Positions 47,494-56,338 of a stretch of 64,000 nucleotides of DNA are shown here, in pieces. The number at the start of each line of letters is the position of its first letter. The first letter of the stretch is position 1. The stretch is from Psychrobacter aquaticus CMS 56. GTDB lineage: Bacteria; Pseudomonadota; Gammaproteobacteria; Pseudomonadales; Moraxellaceae. Position numbers and translations under genes: made by a program. The notes beneath the pieces are model-generated. The model worked only from the letters and a program-made list of their open reading frames with translations. It had not been told where the DNA came from and did no database searches. Location: positions 24,209-88,208 of the forward strand of contig NZ_AUSW01000027.1 in NCBI RefSeq assembly GCF_000471625.1, given 5' to 3'.

Positions 47494-47526
47494 AAAAAGC
47501 CACGCTATTACTAGCGTGGCTTTTTT
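47494..47526. terminator. Bidirectional intrinsic terminator downstream of the transglycosylase gene
   Basis: AAAAAGCCACGCTA pairs with TAGCGTGGCTTTTTT around TTAC, between converging genes. Confidence 0.92.
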
Positions 47527-47550
47527 ATCATTTGTATTTGAAGAAAGCAT

Positions 47551-47850
47551 TTAAACGATAGGCGGTGGATTTGGCTTACCGTTGTCGCCATCCCAGTTTT
47601 CACGTGCTTTGTCGTCTAAATCCGCAGGCGTTTTTGGTTCCCACTTACCATTTTCTTTCCAAGTGGCATCACCCCAGTCCGCATCTTCCTCTTTTCTATC
47701 CAGCTCTTTATATGCTTGGCTAGGATCGATACCGCGGCGCTTCATGTCTGCTACCTGCTCTTCCAAAGTATGAAACTGATCGGCATCATGCATAGACTTT
47801 TCTAAGCCATCAAGTTCTTTTTTCAGTGCATCACTTTTTGCGTTACTCAT
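47551..47850 (-). CDS. Small, highly charged protein of unknown function
   Basis: 99 residues, about 40 percent charged. The N-terminal half (SDALKKELDGLEKSMHDADQ) looks helical and could form a coiled coil. The C-terminal half is rich in Trp and Asp (DWGDATWKENGKWEPKTPAD) and ends GKPNPPPIV. AAGGAGAGTAT lies directly upstream of the ATG. No family was recognised and no signal peptide or span is present. Codon use looks native. It is convergent with the transglycosylase and stands alone. Confidence 0.7.
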   Translation of the reverse strand: MSNAKSDALKKELDGLEKSMHDADQFHTLEEQVADMKRRGIDPSQAYKELDRKEEDADWGDATWKENGKWEPKTPADLDDKARENWDGDNGKPNPPPIV

Positions 47851-48072
47851 TATATACTCTCCTTAATTGCTCAATATCATTATGCGTTCTGTATGTTTGT
47901 AATCTTAATATAAATAAGGTATTCGATATCAATAACTAATCAATCTTATTATCACCAGTCCAAAGCGCATTCGCAACCATTGACGCGTATGCTTTGTATT
48001 ACAAAACGTAGTCATAAAGCGCAGAATAATCCCTGTATTTATTTTATATGGTACTGATTAGCATATTGACTA

Positions 48073-49083
48073 TTAGGTTTCGGCATCCTCACTATCTACT
48101 AGGCTTTTTGCATAAAGAGTCAATTTCCACAACTCTTGTGACACTCGAGTACCATAGGCACCATAGGTTGTTAACTGTATCCATTTTGCGGCCACCAGCT
48201 GGCGTTGCAGCTTATTTAAGTCATCTTGAAAAATTTGGCAGCGTGAGACGGCATGAACATTTGGCATGTCTTGTTTGATGTCTTGCTCAGCTTTTACGGC
48301 TATCAAACGATTGATGGTATTTTGCAACCCATAACTGGAAAAGGTCGTCGGAATTTTTACTAATGCGACCAATATCTCTCGCCATGTTAATGTCATGACT
48401 CTGGTAACATCTGTTAAGTTACCACCTTCATAAGCTTGGGCGCTGTATTGAATATTAAAGGTTTCTGATAACACTATGGTGCTACTGACACCATCAGCCA
48501 CAGAACCTGCCTCCGTGACCTCATCGCTGTCTTTTTCCATCGCTCTATGATTGGATAAAAGATCCGTAAATCTTTCTGCCACTGTTTGCTTACTGAACTT
48601 AATCATTTCTTCGCTGGCTCTTATCCAGCCACCCATCACTTCATGATCATTTGAAATATTATAGTAAGCTTGTATCAGTAGCTGCTCAATATCATCTTCT
48701 GTATCGTAATAATATATCTGGTTGTCTTGTCTAATGACTGACTTGATAAACTCTTGTAATTGACGACTGGTATCCGTATCTTTGCGATGGTTTTTGACTA
48801 AAATTACTAAAGGTTTGAGCTTCGCTTTGGCATTCAAATAACTTAAGTGCATTTGACTCACGCCCGTTTTTTGTACCGTACCGTAACTGTCGCCGATGAT
48901 CATCAATGCATAATCACAGGCGTCAATGCATTGGCGACCATACAAGGACGCTTTAGGTAGTTTACTCGATACATCATAAGTCAAGAACGCACGGCTCTGA
49001 AAAAACATTGCTAGGCTATCCAAAACCAGCAATTGATCGTTGTCAGCGCATATGACATGAATATGATAACGGCAGTTTGGCAC
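48073..49083 (-). CDS. Uncharacterised protein with a DUF4062-like N-terminus
   Basis: 336 residues. The first 130 residues have alternating strands and helices with CDYALMIIGDSYGTVQKTGVSQMHLSYLNA and KPLVILVKNHRKD, resembling the DUF4062 pattern in which an Asp-Tyr-x-x-x-hydrophobic-x-Gly-x-x-Tyr-Gly stretch is followed by a Ser-x-x-hydrophobic-x-Tyr helix. DUF4062 occurs at the front of several signalling and defence proteins and has a TIR-like look. The C-terminal 200 residues match nothing I recognise and show no membrane span. The assignment is tentative; it could equally be a Moraxellaceae-specific protein. Confidence 0.55.
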   Translation of the reverse strand: MPNCRYHIHVICADNDQLLVLDSLAMFFQSRAFLTYDVSSKLPKASLYGRQCIDACDYALMIIGDSYGTVQKTGVSQMHLSYLNAKAKLKPLVILVKNHRKDTDTSRQLQEFIKSVIRQDNQIYYYDTEDDIEQLLIQAYYNISNDHEVMGGWIRASEEMIKFSKQTVAERFTDLLSNHRAMEKDSDEVTEAGSVADGVSSTIVLSETFNIQYSAQAYEGGNLTDVTRVMTLTWREILVALVKIPTTFSSYGLQNTINRLIAVKAEQDIKQDMPNVHAVSRCQIFQDDLNKLQRQLVAAKWIQLTTYGAYGTRVSQELWKLTLYAKSLVDSEDAET

Positions 49084-49248
49084 AATTACCTCTAATTTTC
49101 AGGCATAACATGAAAGAATGTAATATGAGACATAGCGCAAATATTTTGTTTGGCACAGCCTAACATAATCTCACAAAAATACGCTCAATTTATTTAAAAA
49201 AGTCCATACTATTATTGTGGCTTTTAATATAAACAATATTTTTGGCAG

Positions 49249-50262
49249 CTACTCGGTGTAGTATTCTAATACCGTCTCTTTGCCAAGCAAGCGCTCTATC
49301 AAAATGCTTAATTTTTCATCATATTTGGTGGCGTAAAAAGTCAACGGCGGTCGAATACCAACATTGTTTTCACTAGCGATTTCTGAACGTCTATTATCTG
49401 CACCAATATTGTCTTTGCCATCATCAAAAAATGCCGACAGCTGGTTTGTCACCAATAGCTGTTTGACTCGCTCAGCAATGGCTTGTCCAGAATCCACCAC
49501 TTGCATCGATAACTGTTGCCGGGCAATCTCATCTAATAAAAATGCTTTGAAAAATGGATAGTGTGTACAACCTAGTACTAACTGATCAATACCATCATTG
49601 GCAAAGGCTTGTAGCTGCTGGCGCAAGTGCAGAGCGGTATTGTCTTGTTCTGGCATACCTGCTTCCACCCAAGGCACTAATTGTGGGTCAAAATATTTAG
49701 TGACTATCGTACTGTTAGGTTTCGCAAAGTTATTGATAACATCATTTAATAATGTACCGTTCAAAGTTGCCTTGGTTGCCAATACTGCCACGCGACCGTT
49801 TTTGCTGGCTAATATGGCGGGCTTCAAAGCTGGGACTAAACCAACAATAGGTACTTGCGGATAACGACGTCTTGCGGTTTCAAGCGCATAGGCTGAAGCA
49901 CTATTACAAGCAATGACGATAAGCTTACAGCCCTGCTTACACAGCCACTCTACAGCTGTTAAGGTTAGGGTTTCGATATCGGCACTGTCACGGCTGCCAT
50001 AAGGTACATTTAATGTATCGGCATAATAGACATAACGCTCGGCAGGAAGCTGCTGCGCCAAATGTAAATAAACAGATAAGCCACCAATGCCCGAGTCAAA
50101 CAACCCTATTGGAGCGCTACGGTCTCTATGATTAATAACGGTAGTACCCGCTTTTTTATTGACATCACTTTTGATAACAGCTGTATTGTCAAAAGCTCCG
50201 ATATGAGAAGCACCTGTTCGGACTTTAGCCCCATTGATGAGATTACCTGTGGTAATACCCAT
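49249..50262 (-). CDS. murI: Glutamate racemase
   Basis: 337 residues. It makes D-glutamate for peptidoglycan. The core starts at about residue 50 (IGLFDSGIGGLSVYLHL), with YYADTLNVPYGSRD and the two catalytic cysteines in KLIVIACNSASAYAL (near 119) and QLVLGCTHYPFFKAFL (near 231). Most MurI proteins are about 265-285 residues; this one has a polar 50-residue N-terminal extension and a C-terminal insertion near residues 275-305 (DDGKDNIGADNRRSEIASEN). There is no inner ATG between residue 1 and the core, so the extension is probably real. It stands as a single gene. Confidence 0.95.
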   Translation of the reverse strand: MGITTGNLINGAKVRTGASHIGAFDNTAVIKSDVNKKAGTTVINHRDRSAPIGLFDSGIGGLSVYLHLAQQLPAERYVYYADTLNVPYGSRDSADIETLTLTAVEWLCKQGCKLIVIACNSASAYALETARRRYPQVPIVGLVPALKPAILASKNGRVAVLATKATLNGTLLNDVINNFAKPNSTIVTKYFDPQLVPWVEAGMPEQDNTALHLRQQLQAFANDGIDQLVLGCTHYPFFKAFLLDEIARQQLSMQVVDSGQAIAERVKQLLVTNQLSAFFDDGKDNIGADNRRSEIASENNVGIRPPLTFYATKYDEKLSILIERLLGKETVLEYYTE

Positions 50263-50536
50263 TAATGTTCTACCGTCATTGTTGTATACATATCGTCATC
50301 TTCATACTTTTTATTAAGTCATATATAAAATTGAATCTGATGGAGCCTATAGCAGTCGAAGCAGTTTAAAATAGATACAAGATAGGCGTACCCAAATAGT
50401 GCATTTAGTACATTAAGCGAGAGTAACGCCGTAACTATTTACCAATGCGTTGACAATGGCTATCAAATTATTTGATTGATGAAAATTATAATAACTAACA
50501 AATGAATTGCAATGAGTAAATTGTCATCACTAATAT

Positions 50537-51262
50537 TTAACTGGCTGGCATCGATAGCTGGTAAGACTGTCCACCACTCTGTAGTGTCAATATTGTCTCG
50601 CCATTTTGCTCTGTTAATTGCCCAATTTCGGTCAAATGATAAAAAGTATTGCGACCGATAAGCGCCATCAAACCATTTCTAACTGGCATATAAGGACGTA
50701 CCTGACCTTCGATGCCGACTGCCTGATGCTTTTCATTATCTTTGCTACTATCAGAGTCACTACTATCAGCTTTAGGCTTATACGCCTTTAAGGTAATGGG
50801 ATGCTCATTATCCAAACGTACCACATCGCCAGTCGTCGTTGTAAACTCTAACCAGCTCATATTGTCTTCATGCACAATACCGACATCATTGATTAATAAA
50901 GGAACGTCTTCGACTTGGATACGAATTTTCTGTACTGGCGTTTTCAAAAAATACTCAGTAACACCTAGATTTTCTTCTTTCCATAAAACAGTGGCAAATA
51001 ACTCAACCAGTGACTGCCTAGTCATTTGTCCGCCTTCGTGCCACCACTCACCATTGGCCTTTATGATTAGATCCATATCTGCCACATCTTCAGGGTGCCA
51101 TTTTTCTAGTGGTGGTATGGCACGACCTTCACGCGTCCCCGCAGCAGCCTTTAGATATTGGCTAAGGGCATCCATATTGTTTAGGTTGGACGGCATGTCG
51201 TTTGAGGGTTTGGCAGCATTTTCTACATTTTCAGTCACGTTACTGGTATTGTTGTTCATCAT
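50537..51262 (-). CDS. DUF1285-family protein
   Basis: 241 residues from ATG 51262, chosen because AAGG sits 5 bases upstream (the frame opens at a GTG 12 bases earlier). The DUF1285 core (about 48-235) shows PPLEKWHPEDVADMDLIIKANGEWWHEGGQMTRQSLVELFATVLWKEE and YFLKTPVQKIRIQVEDVPLLINDV. A Ser/Asp-rich insert (SSDSDSSKDNEKHQ) splits the second half. The function is unknown; structures of family members show two small domains of possible ligand-binding use. The N-terminal 45 residues are Asn-rich and probably disordered. Confidence 0.85.
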   Translation of the reverse strand: MMNNNTSNVTENVENAAKPSNDMPSNLNNMDALSQYLKAAAGTREGRAIPPLEKWHPEDVADMDLIIKANGEWWHEGGQMTRQSLVELFATVLWKEENLGVTEYFLKTPVQKIRIQVEDVPLLINDVGIVHEDNMSWLEFTTTTGDVVRLDNEHPITLKAYKPKADSSDSDSSKDNEKHQAVGIEGQVRPYMPVRNGLMALIGRNTFYHLTEIGQLTEQNGETILTLQSGGQSYQLSMPAS

Positions 51263-51664
51263 GTAATCCTTCACCTAGTATTCAAAGTTTGGCAAATCTA
51301 TTATTACTATAAATTTTAGTTTCGGGTATGATAAGGTCATATCATGTCAATCCCCTCATTACCTTGAACTTACCTTAACACCGATACCCATAAATGCGTA
51401 TCGTGTTTATAGGACTTTTCTTTTATAATGAGTAACGATTATTTATTGAATTGGTCAAGTGGGTGTTGTATTAACAACACATTTTACGTGATGTGTTGAT
51501 GCCTTTAGAGAATGGGTTTCAACAATAACATGGCCCATTGATGCCGCAAAGACAGTTTCTATCGGGCAGCCATATGTCTGAGTAAAGTTAGCGCCGCAAA
51601 TCTATTATTCAATTGTTAAGCTAATGATGCCCCGAGATAAGCCACTAAAAGTTTAGGAGTAGGT
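51263..51664. other. Intergenic region between the DUF1285 gene and the ETF-QO gene
   Basis: 402 bases with no gene. GTGTTGT-ATTA-ACAACAC at 51463-51480 is a 7-base inverted repeat, and a third GTGTTGAT follows nearby, so it may be a regulator-binding site upstream of ETF-QO. Confidence 0.5.
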
Positions 51665-53515
51665 ATGCAAGAGCAAGACAATCAAACGCCAGTTATCGAT
51701 GGTAACACTGTGCACACTGACACATCAGTAGCGACAGAGACAGCCGCCCTAGATAAAACAGAGTCAGCTGAAGCGGTTGCCGTGGAAGAGCAAAATACTG
51801 AAACAGTCGCTATCGATAAAGCGCCTGAACCAGCAGTAGAACCTGTTGCGGCAGAGCCTGAAATAGAACGTGAATCAATGGAATTTGATGTCATCATCGT
51901 CGGCGGTGGCCCTGCAGGACTGTCTGCTGCTATCCGTTTGCGTCAGCTTGCTATCGAAGCAGGCAACGATGAGTTTATGGTTTGCGTGGTCGAAAAAGGT
52001 TCTGAGTTTGGTGCTCATACCTTATCTGGCGCAGTCATCGAGCCACGTGCGTTGAACGAGCTGATACCAGACTGGAAAGAAAAAGGCGCACCGCTCAACG
52101 TGCCAGCCATCGAAGATCGTTTTTACTACTTAAACTCTGCCACCCGCTCTACTAAAGTGCCTGACCCTTTGATTCCAGCACCCATGCACAACAATGGCAA
52201 TTATATTGTTTCATTGGGGAATGTGGTTCGTTGGTTGGCAGTACAAGCAGAAGAGCTAGAAGTCATGATGTTCCCAGGCTTCCCTGCGGCTGACATCTTA
52301 TACAATGATGACGGTTCTGTGAGAGGTATTTTGACTGGTGATATGGGTGTGGCTGCTAATGGCGAGGCCAAATCAAGCTTTGAGCCAGGTTATGAGCTGC
52401 TTGCCAAATACACCATTTTTGCTGAGGGCAGCCGTGGCCATTTAGGCAAACGCTTAATCAGCCGCTTTGGTCTGGACAAAGACTCTGATCCTCAGCATTA
52501 CGGTATTGGCTTAAAAGAGTTGTGGGAAGTCAATCCAGAAAAACACGAGCAAGGCGTGATCATGCACGGTCTTGGCTGGCCTTTGACTGAAACTGGCTCT
52601 ACTGGCGGCTGGTGGTTATACTTTGATGAAAACAACCAAGTAAGCTTTGGTTTGGTGGCGGACTTGTCTTACCACAACCCATATATGTCACCATTTGATG
52701 AGATGCAGCGCCTAAAAACCCATCCCGTTATTAAAAATGTCTTAGAGGGCGGTAAGCGTATTTCTTACGGCGCACGTGCTTTGACTAAAGGTGGTTTGAA
52801 TTCACTACCGAAATTCACCTTCCCAGGTGGCGTATTGGTCGGTGATGATGCTGGATTCTTAAACCCTGCCAAAATCAAAGGCACACACACCTCGATGAAG
52901 TCAGGTATGCTAGCAGCTGAAGCTATCTTTGAGGCGCTACAAGCCAATCGTCAGCATGACGAAGTCGTTGCTTATAGCACTATGTATAAAGAATCATGGC
53001 TCTATCAAGACAATTACGAGTCGCGCAACTTCTCACCAGCGATACACCGTATGGGTCTATTTATGGGCGGCGCTTTCACCTTTATCGAGCACAACTTATT
53101 GAAAGGTAAGATGCCATTTACGTTGCATGACAATCTTCCGGACTATGATCAGCTAGAGCGTGCCAATCATGCTTATCAGCCCACTTATCCAAAGCCTGAT
53201 GGCAAACTGATATTTGACAAGCTCTCATCGGTATTTGTCTCTAATACCAACCATGCTGAAGACCAGCCGGTACATTTGAAATTGACCGACCCAACCGTTC
53301 CTGTTTCGATCAATTTGCCCTTGTATGCTGAGCCTGCACGCTTATACTGCCCAGCTGGTGTATACGAAGTCGTAAAAGACGCTCAAGGTGCCAAATTTGT
53401 CATTAATGCACAAAACTGTGTGCATTGCAAAACTTGTGATATCAAAGATCCTTCTCAAAATATCACTTGGGTGACGCCAGAAGGCGGCGGTGGTCCAAAC
53501 TATCCAAATATGTAA
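51665..53515 (+). CDS. Electron transfer flavoprotein-ubiquinone oxidoreductase
   Basis: 616 residues. It passes electrons from reduced ETF, for example from acyl-CoA dehydrogenases of beta-oxidation, to ubiquinone at the inner membrane. The FAD motif EFDVIIVGGGPAGLSAAIRL lies near residue 73. GAHTLSGAVIEPRAL and GVLVGDDAGFLNPAKIKGTHTSMKSG are family-specific. The C-terminal 4Fe-4S part has YCPAGVY and NAQNCVHCKTCDIKDPSQNITWVTPEGGGGP with the four cysteines. An N-terminal stretch of about 70 residues, rich in Glu, Ala, Val and Thr, is not part of the usual fold. AGGAGTAGGT precedes the ATG. Confidence 0.95.
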   Translation: MQEQDNQTPVIDGNTVHTDTSVATETAALDKTESAEAVAVEEQNTETVAIDKAPEPAVEPVAAEPEIERESMEFDVIIVGGGPAGLSAAIRLRQLAIEAGNDEFMVCVVEKGSEFGAHTLSGAVIEPRALNELIPDWKEKGAPLNVPAIEDRFYYLNSATRSTKVPDPLIPAPMHNNGNYIVSLGNVVRWLAVQAEELEVMMFPGFPAADILYNDDGSVRGILTGDMGVAANGEAKSSFEPGYELLAKYTIFAEGSRGHLGKRLISRFGLDKDSDPQHYGIGLKELWEVNPEKHEQGVIMHGLGWPLTETGSTGGWWLYFDENNQVSFGLVADLSYHNPYMSPFDEMQRLKTHPVIKNVLEGGKRISYGARALTKGGLNSLPKFTFPGGVLVGDDAGFLNPAKIKGTHTSMKSGMLAAEAIFEALQANRQHDEVVAYSTMYKESWLYQDNYESRNFSPAIHRMGLFMGGAFTFIEHNLLKGKMPFTLHDNLPDYDQLERANHAYQPTYPKPDGKLIFDKLSSVFVSNTNHAEDQPVHLKLTDPTVPVSINLPLYAEPARLYCPAGVYEVVKDAQGAKFVINAQNCVHCKTCDIKDPSQNITWVTPEGGGGPNYPNM

Positions 53516-53563
53516 ACCATCCTTGTGATGATGTTGGTTCTAATGAATTATCAATACCCCAAT

Positions 53564-53597
53564 AAAAAACCGCCCTTCAAGTAAGGGCGGTTTTTTG
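53564..53597. terminator. Bidirectional terminator between the ETF-QO and symporter genes
   Basis: AAAAAACCGCCCTT pairs with AAGGGCGGTTTTTT around CAAGT, between converging genes. Confidence 0.93.
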
Positions 53598-53622
53598 TCT
53601 CATATATTTAACGACTATATAA

Positions 53623-55125
53623 TCAATCCGTCCACGCATCACGATTGGCTTCATCTCGCAGCTTCACAAAATTATCGGGATCAAATTTGATTTGTTCGCC
53701 CGTCTTGCCTTCTTTGACTTGACGTTCATAGTCACGCAATATTCTCAATGCCACTGGCGAGAGCAATAAAATAGCGAATAAGTTGACCAAGGCCATCAGA
53801 CCCATTGATAAGTCAGCGAAGTTCCATATTGCTGGCAGACTGGCAACCGCACCAACAAATACCATGCCAAGCACCATAAAGCGGAATATCATGATCATGA
53901 CTTTGGCGTTTTTCGCACCAGAGATAAATTCAAGATTTGACTCGCCATAACTGTAGTTAGCAATAATAGAGGTGAAAGAAAAGAAGAAAATAGCAATTGC
54001 AACGAAGATAACACCCAAATCACCCACATACTGCGACAGTGCCAACTGAGTCAGCTGGATACCTTCTTGCTCAACACTAGGATCGACCACACCGGACAAT
54101 ATAATAATTGAGGCGGTTGCCGTACAGATAACCAAAGTATCTAGAAATACACCCAGCATTTGCATAAACCCTTGCACCGCTGGATGGTCGGGATGGCTCT
54201 TTGCCGTTGCCGCCGCATTAGGCGCTGAACCCATACCCGCTTCGTTCGAAAACAGACCGCGCTTGATACCATTAATCATGGCCTGAGCAATACCATAACC
54301 AATGACCCCGCCTGCTGCTTGCTCAAAGCCAAACGCTGATTTGACGATCAGCACAATCGCTGCTGGGAATTGGCTAAAGTTAGTGACGATAATAAACAAT
54401 GCCAATAGGATATAGAGAATCGCCATAACGGGTACGATCTTACCCGCAATACGTGCAACCGAACGCAAACCACCAAATACCACAGGCGCGACTAATACGA
54501 CCAATACCAAGCCTGTCATCCACGTTGGAACACCAAACGCTTCGTTGGTTGCTTGTGCGATAGTATTTGACTGCACACCATTGAACGCCAAACCAAAGGC
54601 CACAAGCAGACATAGCGAGAAAAATATCGCCAGCCAGCGCATTCCTAAACCTTTTTCAATATAATAAGCGGGGCCGCCGCGGTATACATTGTCGTTGTGC
54701 GGTACTTTATATGCCTGCGCAAGCGTCGACTCAATGAAACTGGTAGACATACCGACGATTGCCGTCATCCACATCCAAAAAACCGCACCTGGGCCACCAA
54801 GGTAAATCGCAATCGCCACCCCTGCTAAGTTACCCGTACCGACGCGCGCGGCCAATGATGTCATCAGCGCTTCAAATGAGCTAATACCACCATCCTTGCG
54901 CCCTTGGTTAGAGACACGCAACAATTGCCACATATGACCGAAATGGCGAAACTGAATAAAACGTGTGGCTATCGTAAAATAAAGACCAGCACCTATCAAT
55001 ACGAACATTAGTAGTCCATACCAAGGGTTACTAGCAATCAACCAATCATTATTGCCCCAAATAATACTTACACCGTAGTTTACGATGTTATTAAACCAAC
55101 CTGCTATTCCTTCGCTCATAAACAT
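53623..55125 (-). CDS. Sodium:alanine/glycine symporter (AGCS family)
   Basis: 500 residues, about ten or eleven membrane spans. The AGCS signature is visible: FEALMTSLAARVGTGNLAGVAIAI near residue 85, WMWMTAIVGMSTSFIESTLAQAYKV, GGPAYYIEKGLG, and IKRGLFSNEAGMGSAPNAAATAKSHPDHPAVQGFMQMLGVFLDT near 290. It imports alanine or glycine with sodium. The C-terminal 40 residues are charged and cytosolic. It is a single gene, with a 948-base gene-free region upstream. Confidence 0.93.
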   Translation of the reverse strand: MFMSEGIAGWFNNIVNYGVSIIWGNNDWLIASNPWYGLLMFVLIGAGLYFTIATRFIQFRHFGHMWQLLRVSNQGRKDGGISSFEALMTSLAARVGTGNLAGVAIAIYLGGPGAVFWMWMTAIVGMSTSFIESTLAQAYKVPHNDNVYRGGPAYYIEKGLGMRWLAIFFSLCLLVAFGLAFNGVQSNTIAQATNEAFGVPTWMTGLVLVVLVAPVVFGGLRSVARIAGKIVPVMAILYILLALFIIVTNFSQFPAAIVLIVKSAFGFEQAAGGVIGYGIAQAMINGIKRGLFSNEAGMGSAPNAAATAKSHPDHPAVQGFMQMLGVFLDTLVICTATASIIILSGVVDPSVEQEGIQLTQLALSQYVGDLGVIFVAIAIFFFSFTSIIANYSYGESNLEFISGAKNAKVMIMIFRFMVLGMVFVGAVASLPAIWNFADLSMGLMALVNLFAILLLSPVALRILRDYERQVKEGKTGEQIKFDPDNFVKLRDEANRDAWTD

Positions 55126-56073
55126 TCCTCATTTATACTTTATATCTCTCACTTACATATCGTATTGATATCGCTTACAACCAACATAAGCATTAAATTA
55201 AGCAGCCTTGTTTTAAAGGCGCGACATCAAAATATCATGTGCATTCTATAGATATTCAGCCGTTTGCGATATCATATTTACTTATTAGTTTATAACGATT
55301 ATTTATAAAATAAATGTTAATCACAGTTGATATCCTATACTATGTGTGTGAGTAACAATTTAGCAGCATAAGTTACACCGCTATCGTACTTTTTCAGTAA
55401 CGTTAATCACTAATATGATGTTTGCCATAATATATCGTATGGTATTTTTCTGAAAATATAGATACTATCTATAGCTGCGTTAGTTAGCATTAATAGCTCT
55501 TATTTAGTATAAAAACTTTATGTAGAGTTGATTTTTAATAATTCGCACGAATAGTTAGCTTATTAGAAGCTTGTCAGGAAGACAAGATTGCAAAAAAGAC
55601 AGCGGACCGTCTCGCCCCCTTCTTTCTTCCTCAAAAAATCCTATTCTTTGCGATGCTCGATTAAAGCGGCCAATACAATACTGAATAATTTCGTTGTTAC
55701 TTTTAGATCAATGGGCTTAGTGATCTTATATTTTTAGTAACTCTATATTTTTAGTGATTTTATGCTCTCGATAATAATATATATTGTTACACATGAATGA
55801 TCTCGCTGTTTATCACTGTCAATTTATAAAGCAGTACATATCTATTTTTTATGACCCTGTATAAGTAATAAAAAATAGCCAAAGCCTCTCTCATGTTATT
55901 GTTGGTATTAGTGCGTTTGAATCAATTGCCTTAGCAGTCTATGAAGCAACGTTTTTTTACTAGATACTTTATCGTTATACAGTATCGTTGCAATCAATAA
56001 ATGCTAGACTATTTATAATGTACTAGGATTAAATCAACAATAAGATTTTAGGTAAGACAAAAGGAGTTGTCCT
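55126..56073. other. 948-base gene-free region between divergent transporter genes
   Basis: The largest gap in the window. AT-rich, no open frame of note, no repeat copy and no tRNA. One small hairpin is seen: CTTGTC-AGGAA-GACAAG at 55570-55586, followed by a relatively GC-rich patch (CAGCGGACCGTCTCGCCCCC) that stands out from its surroundings. It must contain both promoters; an unannotated small RNA is possible but unproven. Confidence 0.5.
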
Positions 56074-56334
56074 ATGGAAAACCACAACGATCCATCCGGC
56101 TATTGGCGTGCCAATATCCGTCTTATTATCGGTAGCCTAGTTATCTGGGCACTGTGTTCATATGGCTTTGCCATCTTATTACGGCCACTCATCGCTGGTA
56201 TCAAAATCGGCGGTACCGATTTAGGCTTCTGGTTCGCTCAACAGGGGTCTATTGGGATATTTATCATCTTAATTTTCTTTTACGCTTGGCGTATGAATAA
56301 GTTAGATAAACAATATGGCGTAGACGAGGAATAG
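56074..56334 (+). CDS. Sodium:solute symporter small subunit (DUF4212)
   Basis: 86 residues with two membrane spans at about 16-36 and 54-74. It starts with a polar NHNDPSGYWRANIRLI and ends with WRMNKLDKQYGVDEE, the DUF4212/TIGR03647 pattern of small partners encoded just upstream of VC_2705-type symporters. AAGGAG lies 7 bases from the ATG. Only 4 bases separate it from the large subunit, so translation is coupled. Confidence 0.92.
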   Translation: MENHNDPSGYWRANIRLIIGSLVIWALCSYGFAILLRPLIAGIKIGGTDLGFWFAQQGSIGIFIILIFFYAWRMNKLDKQYGVDEE

Positions 56335-56338
56335 CCCT

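Noticed and set aside
50742..51266. 174-codon open frame antisense to the DUF1285 gene
   Set aside because: Shadow frame of a well-supported gene with no recognisable protein features.
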